This document shows positions 17,119 to 24,579 of a stretch of 37,381 nucleotides of DNA, piece by piece. The translations under genes were made by a program, and so were the position numbers. Position 1 is the first letter of the stretch; every line of letters starts with the position of its first letter. The DNA comes from a virus: positions 1-37,381 of IMG/VR virus record IMGVR_UViG_3300017917_003260; one strand, given 5' to 3'. Under the pieces are notes generated by a model, which worked only from the letters and a program-made list of their open reading frames with translations, did no database searches and was not told the DNA's origin.

Positions 17119-17309
17119 TTCCAGAGGTACCTACCAAATCAACAGAATTAATAGAAGAGGAGGTAGTTCAGGACTTAAAGTTACCAGAATCGTCTAGTGA
17201 ACAATTATATTGGGAAACCGATGACGTTTATCCAAACCAAGTAATATACGATTTGGAAAAAAATAAAGTTATCATTCCATCATCTGATGAGGATATAACA
17301 AAGGATTAA
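17105..17309 (+). other. A10 slippery run and -1 frame extension of the membrane protein
   Basis: Ten A (17105-17114) precede the zero-frame stop. In the -1 frame the sequence continues KKKLIPEVPTKSTELIEEEV and on for about 65 residues, ending VIIPSSDEDITKD before TAA at 17307. This extension is acidic, with Glu, Pro and Ser, like the preceding tail. It has no ATG of its own. Transcript slippage, -1 ribosomal frameshifting or a missing A from sequencing would all give a 617-residue protein. It accounts for the otherwise empty 200-base gap before the next gene. Confidence 0.6.
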
Positions 17310-17318
17310 TTAAATGAA

Positions 17319-17942
17319 ATGTTGGTTATACATAATATAGATACGTTAGAGACATCCAACCTCAACATTATTAGAAAAAAATCTAAAAAAACACAAATTT
17401 TCCTTTACGATACCCAAAGAAGGGCGGACGATTTCGTCAATAAAATAAAGTATAGACGAAACGGTAAATATGAGGATGTACCGCACTTCTTAATATCCAA
17501 ATTGGGTATGGTCTATCAATTATTTGATACTGACTTTAGTTCAAACACCTTTAATGATTCTAAAAACGATAGGAAAATGATTAAAATTGCCATCGAGAAT
17601 TTAGGTTGGTTAAATAAAAATACTATCACCGGTGTCCTTAATAATTGGATTGGTGACCCATATAGGTCAGAACCACATATTCGTAATTGGAGAAACTACT
17701 TTTATTGGGATAAGTACAATGAGGACCAAATGACCTCATTATCTCAATTATGTGATATGTTATGTGACAAACATGACATTTTTAAACAAACAGTACCATC
17801 TCAAGGATATATGGAAAATATATCTAATTTCAAGGGGATTGTATGTAAATCCAACTTTTCAAGTATTTATACAGATATAAACCCTTCGTTTAATTTTAGA
17901 ATATTTTTTAACAATGCAAAAGAAACCAATGACAGGATATGA
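17319..17942 (+). CDS. Amidase_2-like peptidoglycan hydrolase, altered zinc site
   Basis: The protein has 207 residues from ATG 17319; another ATG lies at 17314 in a different frame. The N-terminus (LVIHNIDT, His5) and HFLISKLGMVYQLFD (His56 onward) match the N-acetylmuramoyl-L-alanine amidase fold, in which H.lId..G.iyq is typical. The later KIAIENLGW fits the next strand. In the C-terminal zinc motif, where His is expected, I see GIVCKSN (Cys176), followed by YTDINPSFNF with Asp186. A Cys could still bind zinc. It would cut peptidoglycan amide bonds, for lysis or tail entry. Its end overlaps the next gene by 29 bases. Confidence 0.7.
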   Translation: MLVIHNIDTLETSNLNIIRKKSKKTQIFLYDTQRRADDFVNKIKYRRNGKYEDVPHFLISKLGMVYQLFDTDFSSNTFNDSKNDRKMIKIAIENLGWLNKNTITGVLNNWIGDPYRSEPHIRNWRNYFYWDKYNEDQMTSLSQLCDMLCDKHDIFKQTVPSQGYMENISNFKGIVCKSNFSSIYTDINPSFNFRIFFNNAKETNDRI

Positions 17943-18462
17943 TGAGACTAAGATGATGTTGAATACATTAAGAAGACTTAATGAATCAAAAAACCCATCA
18001 AATGTCCTTAGAGAACAATCACAAGAACAAAGAATTAGTAACGATACATCTACATTTCCAAGTAACGATGTTCCAACATCAAATGAAAAGGATAACCTAA
18101 TGGTTATTAATGACGTTGAAGTAAAATTACTTTCAAACGATGAATTGGATTTAAAATTAATGGATGACCAAAAGAATTCAATCTCAGGTATAATTGATAA
18201 TTTTAAACAACAGGTATCCCAAATAGTTGAATTTGAACCAGGTTTTACAATTTCTCAAGAACAAATTAGATTGGACGGAGTTTTAACCGATGACGATATT
18301 AGTTTTGTGTTAATTGCTGGTGAAGAAGGTGGATTATACATTAATGCGGATATGTTAAAATTGGATTCTGAAGTTATGGTGGTTATGGATAAATTGGCGA
18401 AATTTGAACCATCGTTTAAAACTGCTATGGAACCATTAATAAGTCAAAGAAACAATAACTAA
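17914..18462 (+). CDS. Unknown acidic phage protein
   Basis: The protein has 182 residues and overlaps the amidase-like gene by 29 bases. The first 60 residues are polar and probably disordered, rich in Ser, Asn and Glu. The remainder has mixed alpha/beta character (ISGIIDNFKQQVSQIVEFEP, DDISFVLIAGEEGGLYINAD). No motif is recognised. The next three genes follow with 2-base spacing or 1-base overlap, so all are probably one translation unit. A scaffold or assembly role is possible from composition and context but not shown. Confidence 0.78.
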   Translation: MQKKPMTGYDETKMMLNTLRRLNESKNPSNVLREQSQEQRISNDTSTFPSNDVPTSNEKDNLMVINDVEVKLLSNDELDLKLMDDQKNSISGIIDNFKQQVSQIVEFEPGFTISQEQIRLDGVLTDDDISFVLIAGEEGGLYINADMLKLDSEVMVVMDKLAKFEPSFKTAMEPLISQRNNN

Positions 18463-18464
18463 TA

Positions 18465-18704
18465 ATGGCAATCAGTAACGAAGATAAAAAAGAAATAGAA
18501 AGAATCACCAAGAAAGAAATCAAAGATTTCATGGATTCGACTCAAGCACATAGAATCGTTGTTAAAATGATACAGGATGAGTTAGGTTCAAGAAAAATGG
18601 ATGATAAAATTGTTGATTTATCAACTAAGGTGGTTGTTGAATTATTTAAAACCCTATGGCAAAGAAAGTCATTTTGGGAATCTGCATTAAAGAACGTTAG
18701 ATAA
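18465..18704 (+). CDS. Small helical phage protein
   Basis: The protein has 79 residues, nearly all predicted helical (DKKEIERITKKEIKDFMDS, DDKIVDLSTKVVVELFKTLW). It ends in a basic stretch with QRKSFWESALKNVR. It overlaps the following gene by one base (TAATG). It resembles small helical proteins found in other T4-like genomes, but I cannot name one. A structural or adaptor role is plausible. Confidence 0.78.
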   Translation: MAISNEDKKEIERITKKEIKDFMDSTQAHRIVVKMIQDELGSRKMDDKIVDLSTKVVVELFKTLWQRKSFWESALKNVR

Positions 18705-20353
18705 TGGAAAAAATGATTAAACCCGATATTGAGGGTGAAATGGATGAATTCCAAAGGTTATCGCAAGATTTAAGAAGAGACGAGAAAATTGATATCTCAG
18801 TCGAGGAACTTGTACGTGCTTTTGATGGATTGAAGGAACAAACACTTACAGATGATGTTTGGCCTAAATTAGAAAACACAGAATCAAACGAAATTGAGAA
18901 GGGAGATATTGAGGCGGTTAATGACATTGCGAGAATGTATAACAAAACAAATCCAAAGAAGTTAATGAGGTCCATCGAATCTGGTGACTATAAAAGACCT
19001 CTTATTTTAAAAATGGGTGATAGATATATTCTTATTGCGGGAAATACAAGATTATGTACCGCAGCGGCAATGGGTGTTAATCCAAAAGTTTTTATTGGTG
19101 AAATTGGAGAAGAAGTTGATGTTAAAGATTTAATTAATAAGGCTCATAAAGATATTACAAGAACTAAAGGTAAAGAATATGCTCCAGACCATAACGAGAT
19201 TCAAAAGTGGATTGACGATAAATCGGAGGTTTCAGAATCTGAAGAATTAAAAGGTGGAGTGTCAGATAATAAGACGTTAATACAGTTAGCAAAGAAACAC
19301 GATGCTAAAGGTTATTACCATATTGATAACATGGTTCAATCTCTAAAGAAAGAGTTGAAAATGGGTATTAAAATCGAATTAGAACATACTGACGATGAGG
19401 ATAAGGCTAAAGAAATTGCTATGGATCATTTATGGGAAAATCCGAGTTACTATTCAAGACTTAAAAAGTCAGAAATAGAAGAGGCCAAAAAGGAAATAAA
19501 TGAAAAATGTTGGAAGGGATACACTCAAAAAGGTATGAAAACAATGTTTGGTAAGAGATACCCTAATTGTGTCAAAAAAGAAACGAACGAAGCTTCGAGT
19601 CCGGCTCAACAAGCGGCAATTGCAATTAATATGAAGAAAAGAGGTATTGAACCTAAAGAAGAAGTTACTGGAAATAAAGAAATAGATAAAAATTTAGATA
19701 ATAATGAACAAGATATGGTTTATGGTATTGTTGACATTATTAAAAAAATTAAGAATAAAGATAATAGATTGTCAGTTGCAAATGACATGATTAAAAAATT
19801 CAAAGAAGAAGACATAAAGTTTGACTATAATGAATTTTTAAACATGTGTGGTTGTAACGAAAAGAGTGAAACTAAAGAACAAACCACCGCATCATCCTCC
19901 GGTTCTGTGGAAGGACCCGTTTTTAGTGATGTTGTTTTAAAAAGAGATATTCGTAAGTTTCACAATTCCAATTTAAAGGAACAACAAGAAGAAATGGGTG
20001 AAGCAACGGATGCATCATCTTCAGGTGGATATGACGTACCATTATTTGGTTCAACACCTAAAGGACGTAAAAATCCTTTAAAAATTAGTGGACCTGATAG
20101 TATCTATAAAGGTAGAGCTGTAAAAGATAAGAATTTCCCTAAATGGGGAGGTCCTGGTGGTGTTTTTGTTAAGGTAAAAGAGAAATGTAAAAAGTTCCCT
20201 TATTGTAATCAAGGTAACACAGGGGCATTAGAATTCATCAAAGAAGACGAGGAATTAAAACAAGCAATAACAGAAACCTCAAAAAAATACGGAATTCCAT
20301 ATAATGAAATGGAAAAAATCGTATTAAATGAGATAAGTAAGATATTTATTTAG
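18704..20353 (+). CDS. ParB-like domain protein with conserved Cys and Gly-rich tail
   Basis: The protein has 549 residues. Residues 92-125 (KRPLILKMGDRYILIAGNTR, then LCTAAAMGV) match the ParB/Srx-like fold, where a G-N-T-R-L type turn binds nucleotide. The middle has CWKGYTQKGMKTMFGKRYPN followed by Cys (near 268-288), a short Cys-bounded module seen in marine phage proteins. Two Ser-rich segments (TTASSSGSVEGP and ATDASSSGGYDVP) precede a tail with CKKFPYCNQGNTGA (near 495). ParB-type proteins bind or hydrolyse CTP or act as nucleases. Here the domain is fused to segments more like virion or scaffold modules. Function is not assigned. Confidence 0.82.
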   Translation: MEKMIKPDIEGEMDEFQRLSQDLRRDEKIDISVEELVRAFDGLKEQTLTDDVWPKLENTESNEIEKGDIEAVNDIARMYNKTNPKKLMRSIESGDYKRPLILKMGDRYILIAGNTRLCTAAAMGVNPKVFIGEIGEEVDVKDLINKAHKDITRTKGKEYAPDHNEIQKWIDDKSEVSESEELKGGVSDNKTLIQLAKKHDAKGYYHIDNMVQSLKKELKMGIKIELEHTDDEDKAKEIAMDHLWENPSYYSRLKKSEIEEAKKEINEKCWKGYTQKGMKTMFGKRYPNCVKKETNEASSPAQQAAIAINMKKRGIEPKEEVTGNKEIDKNLDNNEQDMVYGIVDIIKKIKNKDNRLSVANDMIKKFKEEDIKFDYNEFLNMCGCNEKSETKEQTTASSSGSVEGPVFSDVVLKRDIRKFHNSNLKEQQEEMGEATDASSSGGYDVPLFGSTPKGRKNPLKISGPDSIYKGRAVKDKNFPKWGGPGGVFVKVKEKCKKFPYCNQGNTGALEFIKEDEELKQAITETSKKYGIPYNEMEKIVLNEISKIFI

Positions 20354-20354
20354 T

Positions 20355-21632
20355 ATGAAAATAACAGAATTAAATGCCATCATTGAAAATGTGGTTTCTA
20401 ATGAAGTAAGAAAGATTATACTTTCTGAATCCGAAGAATCAAAAAAAGAAGTATTTCACATTAAATGTGAAGGTGAACCTATTAGTACCCACGATTCAAA
20501 AGAGGAAGCTGAAAGTCATTTAGATATTTATAAAAAAGACCATCCAGGTAAACAATTTATCATTGAAAAGGGAGTGTATGAATCTCACGGTGATATGATA
20601 GATAAGTTAGACGAAATGGGTCAACAATTAGAAGAAAAAGAAAATACAAATATGGAAAATCAAGAACCAATGGAAGGGAACCAATTCTCAGGTGCTTTAT
20701 TAAAGGCTAAAGAAAACGGTGATGAAACATTTACAGTTGATGGTAAAGAATATAAAGTTGAAGAATGTTGGCAACAAATGGAAGAAGAGGAAATAAGAGA
20801 AGAGGAAGAATGCCAAGAATGTGGTGATGGTTATATGAAAGAAGAAGAACCAAAAGAAGGTAAGAAAATTACACAATTATTAACAAAATCAGTTAATGAG
20901 AATGCAATGAAGTGTGATGAATGTGGTAATATGTTAAACGAAGAGGGTTCTTGCAATGAGTGTGGAGGTAAGATGTACGAATCTAAAACAAAAAAATTAC
21001 GTTTGAAAGAATCTGAATTAATTAGTTTAATTACTAAGATGGTTAACGAATCAATTCCAGGTTTAGAAGCCGCAAAAAATTCACATAGAGAAAGTGGTAA
21101 AGAAAATAACCAACATTTATCAGATGTTGATAAGAAAATGAAAGATTATTTATCATTTGATGGTAATGATAATCCTGAGTTTCCAAAGGCTATAGGTAAG
21201 GGTGAAAAAGTTGCAAGAGAAAACACGCCAGAGCAAGAAGACGAAATTAAAAAGAATTTTGCAGGTTTAGAAAATTTAGATTACGATATTGAACCATCTG
21301 AACAATTTAAGAAAAGATTAAAGATGGCAATCGAAGGAGATAAATTAATGGGTAATGCTCCAACAACAGAAAAAACTGATGTTAAACCATCTAATGGTGC
21401 TAAATTAGGAGAAGAACCGAAAGATAAAGACGGTAACAGTATACCAACACCTGAAACCGCTAAGAAGATAGAAAAACAAGTAAAAGATAGATCCGAAGAT
21501 AAAAAAGAAAGAGTTGTTTATACTAAAGAAGCAGTTCCCGTTAATGAATCAAAAGTAAAATTCTCTAATATTCTTGAAGAAGAAATTAAGAAGATGAAAG
21601 ACATGGCGAACTATAACAAAAATACTCAGTAA
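20355..21632 (+). CDS. Acidic zinc-ribbon protein
   Basis: The protein has 425 residues with one base between it and the preceding gene. It starts with a helix (MKITELNAIIENVVSNEVRK) and a segment FHIKCEGEPISTHDSKEEAE that resembles a small alpha/beta motif. Two zinc-binding regions follow: CQECGDG near 152 and CDECGNM plus CNECGGK near 187-205, a four-Cys ribbon. SGALLKAKENGDETFTVDGK lies between the start and the ribbons. The rest is strongly charged and probably disordered. Composition suggests a scaffold or binding protein, but this is a guess. Confidence 0.8.
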   Translation: MKITELNAIIENVVSNEVRKIILSESEESKKEVFHIKCEGEPISTHDSKEEAESHLDIYKKDHPGKQFIIEKGVYESHGDMIDKLDEMGQQLEEKENTNMENQEPMEGNQFSGALLKAKENGDETFTVDGKEYKVEECWQQMEEEEIREEEECQECGDGYMKEEEPKEGKKITQLLTKSVNENAMKCDECGNMLNEEGSCNECGGKMYESKTKKLRLKESELISLITKMVNESIPGLEAAKNSHRESGKENNQHLSDVDKKMKDYLSFDGNDNPEFPKAIGKGEKVARENTPEQEDEIKKNFAGLENLDYDIEPSEQFKKRLKMAIEGDKLMGNAPTTEKTDVKPSNGAKLGEEPKDKDGNSIPTPETAKKIEKQVKDRSEDKKERVVYTKEAVPVNESKVKFSNILEEEIKKMKDMANYNKNTQ

Positions 21633-21658
21633 TTCTTCTTTTTATTTTCATTTATCCT

Positions 21659-21666
21659 TATATTTG
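21659..21666 (+). promoter_or_regulatory. TATATTTG box before small-gene cluster
   Basis: An exact TATATTTG lies 13 bases before the ATG of the next gene, in the only gap of the preceding 4 kb. It matches the Bacteroidota -7 consensus and the box before clpP. No clear -33 element is seen. Confidence 0.5.
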
Positions 21667-21679
21667 ACATTATAGGAAT

Positions 21680-22135
21680 ATGGAAAATAGAGAAGGTTAT
21701 TTAGAGTTTATACATTCGGATAGTTACAAGAATCAAATAGATGTTTGGTATCGTGCTTATAATATTAGTCGAGAAAAAACTGAACTATTTTACGATTTCC
21801 TTTCCTCATTATATGAATTAATAGACGAGACCTATCTTGGGTCAGATGTCGTCTATTTAGAAGAAACCCAAAGAGAACACTTTACGTGGTGTTGGGATAA
21901 AATTGTGGATAACTTTAGTAGAGAAAAGATATTCTTCAAAGAAAGAGGAAACTACTATGAGTATTTTTGGAATTTCTTTTTAGAAGCGTTCTATTTCAAT
22001 AAGTTAGACGAGAAACCAATTAGAATTAAAGATTATTTCATCACTTTATTCAACTTCAAACACAGAAAAACAAGGTCAGAGTTAGATATGTTAACTGAAA
22101 TTTACAAATTGTTTGACCAAAACTTGAAAAAGTAA
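21680..22135 (+). CDS. Unknown aromatic-rich phage protein
   Basis: The protein has 151 residues and is rich in Tyr, Phe and Trp (YYEYFWNFFLEAFYF, TWCWDKIVDNFS). Helical throughout, with no signal peptide or clear membrane helix despite the aromatic content. I recognise no family. The ATG follows AGGAAT closely. First gene after a TATATTTG box, so it may belong to the early class. Confidence 0.8.
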   Translation: MENREGYLEFIHSDSYKNQIDVWYRAYNISREKTELFYDFLSSLYELIDETYLGSDVVYLEETQREHFTWCWDKIVDNFSREKIFFKERGNYYEYFWNFFLEAFYFNKLDEKPIRIKDYFITLFNFKHRKTRSELDMLTEIYKLFDQNLKK

Positions 22136-22146
22136 AATTTATTCCG

Positions 22147-22154
22147 TATATTCG
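22147..22154 (+). promoter_or_regulatory. TATATTCG box before H1-like gene
   Basis: TATATTCG differs by one base from the TATATTTG boxes and lies 19 bases before the ATG of the H1-like gene. It is in a 38-base gap after the preceding stop. Confidence 0.4.
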
Positions 22155-22173
22155 TATTAAAAACTGAAATAAT

Positions 22174-22362
22174 ATGGAAACCTTAAAGAAAATCAAGGAC
22201 CTAGTAGAGAAGATGTCAGTTGATACCCAAAAGGTATATGATAAAGGAAATCGCAGTGCATCTATTCGAGCAAGGAAATATGCACAGGAAATAAAAATCC
22301 TTATTGCGACATACCGTAAGGACATCTTAGAAGAAATGAAAAGACATGATGGAGCAAATTAA
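22174..22362 (+). CDS. Histone H1-like DNA-binding protein (Hc1 type)
   Basis: The protein has 62 residues. The pattern METLKKIKDLVEKMSVDTQK, then VYDKGNRSASIRARKYAQEI, matches the short H1-like family (Hc1 type) I know from Bacteroidota and Chlamydia. In those proteins a K-G-N-[KR]-x-A-x-x-[RK]-x-R-K core sits between two helices. They bind and compact DNA. In a phage it could shape the phage genome, displace host nucleoid proteins or silence host transcription. It ends overlapping a small membrane-protein frame by 17 bases. Confidence 0.75.
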   Translation: METLKKIKDLVEKMSVDTQKVYDKGNRSASIRARKYAQEIKILIATYRKDILEEMKRHDGAN

Positions 22363-22525
22363 ATTATTTTTACTTGTGTTGAGTTGTCTTTTTATGATAA
22401 AGACATTAATTGAGTTTGTTGTAAAATTAACGCAAGAAAATCCTGAACCCATGACTTTTAGTAATGTTGAGAAGACGTTACAATTAATTTCATTATCATA
22501 CATAATAACATACATTTTAATTTAA
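22346..22525 (+). CDS. Small two-helix membrane protein, 59 residues
   Basis: An ATG at 22346 (or 22349) opens a frame of 59 codons ending in TAA at 22523. The product begins MMEQIKLFLLVLSCLFMIKT and ends LQLISLSYIITYILI, with two membrane helices joined by a polar loop (KLTQENPEPMTF). It overlaps the H1-like gene by 17 bases, and GTG of the next gene lies four bases after its stop. That tight packing supports a real gene. The function is unknown; small holin-like proteins have this topology. Confidence 0.6.
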   Translation: MMEQIKLFLLVLSCLFMIKTLIEFVVKLTQENPEPMTFSNVEKTLQLISLSYIITYILI

Positions 22526-22529
22526 CAAC

Positions 22530-22985
22530 GTGTTTGAATCAATAAAATCATTAAGACCACATTTTCATTCTTTAAGAGAAATTGAAGGTAATGTGAGTTT
22601 GGATATTAAGTTACCACTAAATTGGAGATATGACGATATTGCCAAACCTTACAGGTCGATTAAAGTAAAGGTGCAAGATAAGAATGAAAAATTCACATTA
22701 GTATCTCTAATCTCAAATGGAACACAAGATGGATATGATGTGGTATTTGCATGTGCTTTAGAAATATTACAAGTCAATAAAGACGAAGAAGAAAAACAAA
22801 AACTATTCCAACAAAAAGTAAAAGAACTACAGGAATTATTTAAGAAAGAATCATTAGATAAATTAAAAGATATTAATCTACTTAACGATTATGGACAAGA
22901 AATTACAGCAGGGGATGGAGTGGTTGAACAAGGAGATGGAGAAGGACAAGACGGAGATTCAGAACCACAAAATGAAGATGATTGA
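22530..22985 (+). CDS. Unknown phage protein with acidic tail, GTG start
   Basis: The protein has 151 residues from a GTG (reading MFESIKSLRPHFHSLREIEG). A compact domain (about residues 1-85) with DIKLPLNWRYDDIAKPYRSI and KFTLVSLISNGTQDGYDVVF is followed by a coiled-coil helix and a Gly/Asp/Glu-rich acidic tail. No close bacterial family is known to me, but the start pattern is one I associate with T4-like phage hypothetical proteins. No ATG is available near the start, so GTG is preferred. It overlaps the following small frame by 14 bases. Confidence 0.75.
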   Translation: MFESIKSLRPHFHSLREIEGNVSLDIKLPLNWRYDDIAKPYRSIKVKVQDKNEKFTLVSLISNGTQDGYDVVFACALEILQVNKDEEEKQKLFQQKVKELQELFKKESLDKLKDINLLNDYGQEITAGDGVVEQGDGEGQDGDSEPQNEDD

Positions 22986-23094
22986 AGAGATAAAAAAAAT
23001 CGACAAATCAAAAATGTTCGAAGAAAAACCAAAAAATAAAGTATCTATAATAGATAAAATGTTAAAGATATTAGGTTATGGAAAAAAAGGGTGA
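22972..23094 (+). CDS. Small basic protein, 40 residues
   Basis: I take the ATG at 22972 (MKMIEEIKKIDKSKMFEEK), just inside the end of the preceding gene; 22978 is an alternative. The product is 40 residues, lysine-rich, ending IIDKMLKILGYGKKG, an amphipathic helix. It overlaps the next gene by 17 bases. It is too short to classify. Confidence 0.5.
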   Translation: MKMIEEIKKIDKSKMFEEKPKNKVSIIDKMLKILGYGKKG

Positions 23095-23311
23095 TTTATT
23101 AAATCAATTGGCAATCATATCAGATTTATTGGAGAAAGTAAATGCGGATTTAGAATCCCAAACTATAATTTTAGAATTAGAACAAAAAGAATTTGACCGA
23201 GTTTTTAAATTAATACAAAAGAAATACGGAAAGACCACAGACACACCAAAGGATACTTTTACAATTAACTTAGGTGTTGTGAATATTATTTTTAATACGA
23301 GTAGTGTCTAA
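23078..23311 (+). CDS. Small coiled-coil protein
   Basis: The protein has 77 residues and begins MEKKGDLLNQLAIISDLLEK. Residues 5-50 are a heptad-patterned helix, followed by a short strand-rich end (FTINLGVVNIIFNTSS). It overlaps the preceding gene by 17 bases. Its last 20 bases overlap the end of the convergent minus-strand gene. No family is recognised. Confidence 0.7.
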   Translation: MEKKGDLLNQLAIISDLLEKVNADLESQTIILELEQKEFDRVFKLIQKKYGKTTDTPKDTFTINLGVVNIIFNTSSV

Positions 23312-23939
23312 ATAATTCGGATTTTTTATATCCTTTAGCCTCTAACATAGCGTATAACATTTTTCTTTGTTGTGTTGATACGTCTTTTATAAACAAGAAA
23401 TTGTTTATTTTTCTACTAAGTAAATCATTTTTTACAATTTCAAAAAGTCTTTCGGTGTCGATAACGTTTTTACAACTAAAATATCTCACCTTATCTTCCA
23501 CTTGTACAAACATTTTACTATTAAGGGTGAAGATTTGTGCGGACTCAGTAATCGGTAAGATATGTGACATCATTTCGTCATAATAAATTCTCTTACCATT
23601 TTCGTGGTCATAAACCTTTTCCTCTATCCAATATGGGATAATTTCTTTTATTCTAAATTTTTCATCGGCTAAAATTGCCTTTTGATTTCTCCCTAAACTA
23701 TCTTTAACCCATACTTGGTCAGACCATCTGTTGTTGGGTAGTATTAGTGCTAATTCGTGTATTAATTCTTGTCTCCTCTTACCCCCTTGTAATTTTACAA
23801 ATAAGGGTTTCTTTTGAGATTTAAATTCTCTCCAATGTTCATAAACAGTATCTTTCTTCATACATTTATAAACAACCTTCACTCTTTTTTTATTTTCAAA
23901 TAATACTATAGTATACTTTGGATTGGGTGGGTTTTTCAT
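23292..23939 (-). CDS. Unknown phage protein on minus strand
   Basis: The protein has 215 residues, read leftward. It starts MKNPPNPKYTIVLFENKKR with a strand-rich domain (VKVVYKCMKKDTVYEHW), a basic segment (KLQGGKRRQELIHELALIL), a central part (DEMMSHILPITESAQIFTLN), and a helical end. I recognise no family. Its start overlaps the stop of the 51-residue membrane protein gene (ATGA), and its end overlaps a plus-strand gene by 20 bases. It is one of only two minus-strand genes I accept in this window. Confidence 0.85.
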   Translation of the reverse strand: MKNPPNPKYTIVLFENKKRVKVVYKCMKKDTVYEHWREFKSQKKPLFVKLQGGKRRQELIHELALILPNNRWSDQVWVKDSLGRNQKAILADEKFRIKEIIPYWIEEKVYDHENGKRIYYDEMMSHILPITESAQIFTLNSKMFVQVEDKVRYFSCKNVIDTERLFEIVKNDLLSRKINNFLFIKDVSTQQRKMLYAMLEAKGYKKSELFRHYSY

Positions 23940-24091
23940 AAAAATTTAGAAATTAACGAGTATAAACCATACGCACCCAATAATGTCCATATGATCATAG
24001 TAATCACAACAGCCTTGGTTGTTGAGTTTATTATTTGTGTTAGTTCTTCTTTCGAACTACCGTCTTTTTGTTTACATTTTGTACATGACAT
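23936..24091 (-). CDS. Small CxxC membrane protein, 51 residues, minus strand
   Basis: On the minus strand an ATG (complement of 24089-24091) opens a 51-codon frame. It begins MSCTKCKQKDGSSKEEL and continues into a hydrophobic helix (TKAVVITMIIWTLLGAYGLY), ending SLISKFL. The stop overlaps the ATG of the 215-residue gene (ATGA). A Cys-x2-Cys head on a single membrane helix is a pattern I associate with small T4-like phage proteins. The coupling and clean frame make it a probable gene. The upstream side (24092-24127) holds TATATTTT on the minus strand as a possible promoter. Confidence 0.7.
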   Translation of the reverse strand: MSCTKCKQKDGSSKEELTQIINSTTKAVVITMIIWTLLGAYGLYSLISKFL

Positions 24092-24116
24092 AATTAAAAT
24101 ATAAGTAAAAAATAAC

Positions 24117-24124
24117 TATTTATC
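24117..24124 (+). promoter_or_regulatory. TATTTATC box, late-type variant
   Basis: TATTTATC lies three bases before the ATG at 24128, in the short divergent gap between the minus-strand pair and the plus-strand gene. It is a one-base variant of the TATTTATA boxes. The closeness to the ATG would mean a leaderless message. Confidence 0.35.
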
Positions 24125-24127
24125 AAT

Positions 24128-24553
24128 ATGAAGCTAATAAATATTTTAAAAAGTATGAAAGTAGGTGAGTCATTAAGCGAGTCAAAACTACCTGATGGTG
24201 GTGACTGTTTTGATGCTGCGTACAATTATATAATTGAACATGGACCAAATAATCCTAATTTAAAATTGGTTCATAGTTTTGTTTCAGGACAAGGAAAACT
24301 TTCAGGTAAGAGATATGCACACGCGTGGTGCGAAGATGATGAGTTTGTTATCGACACCTCAAACGGAAACAACTTTAAAGTAATTAAAATGCTTTATTAT
24401 GCTATCGGTAATATTAACCCTAATCAAGGAAAATATTATGATTACAACGAAACCATTCGTATTTCAACAGAACAGGGGAATAAAGGACCTTGGGATATTG
24501 AAAACAAGGTATATGACGAAAAATTTAACCCAAAGACGGGTTTTTATGATTAG
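24128..24553 (+). CDS. Possible Cys-His-Asp hydrolase-fold protein
   Basis: The protein has 141 residues. GGDCFDAAYNYI has Cys27 at a helix start. RYAHAWCEDDEFVIDTSNG has His65 and Asp76. A Cys at a helix start, then His and Asp on consecutive strands is the layout of papain- or transglutaminase-like folds. The family with 'HAW.e....viD.SNG' and a following YYAIG is one I have seen in bacterial and phage hypothetical proteins, with unknown substrate. It could cut or link proteins or peptides. Catalytic activity is not shown. Confidence 0.75.
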   Translation: MKLINILKSMKVGESLSESKLPDGGDCFDAAYNYIIEHGPNNPNLKLVHSFVSGQGKLSGKRYAHAWCEDDEFVIDTSNGNNFKVIKMLYYAIGNINPNQGKYYDYNETIRISTEQGNKGPWDIENKVYDEKFNPKTGFYD

Positions 24554-24579
24554 TATTTTTTTTTCTCGGTTTTTTTAGT

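Noticed and set aside
17102-17197. 31-codon frame (MKKKTNSRGTYQ...) after the A run
   Set aside because: Short, basic and without neighbours' character; the -1 frame extension better explains the region.
24527-24545. Weak AACCC/GGGTT hairpin with T run near the end of the Cys-His-Asp gene
   Set aside because: Five-bp stem inside the coding end; too weak to call a terminator.
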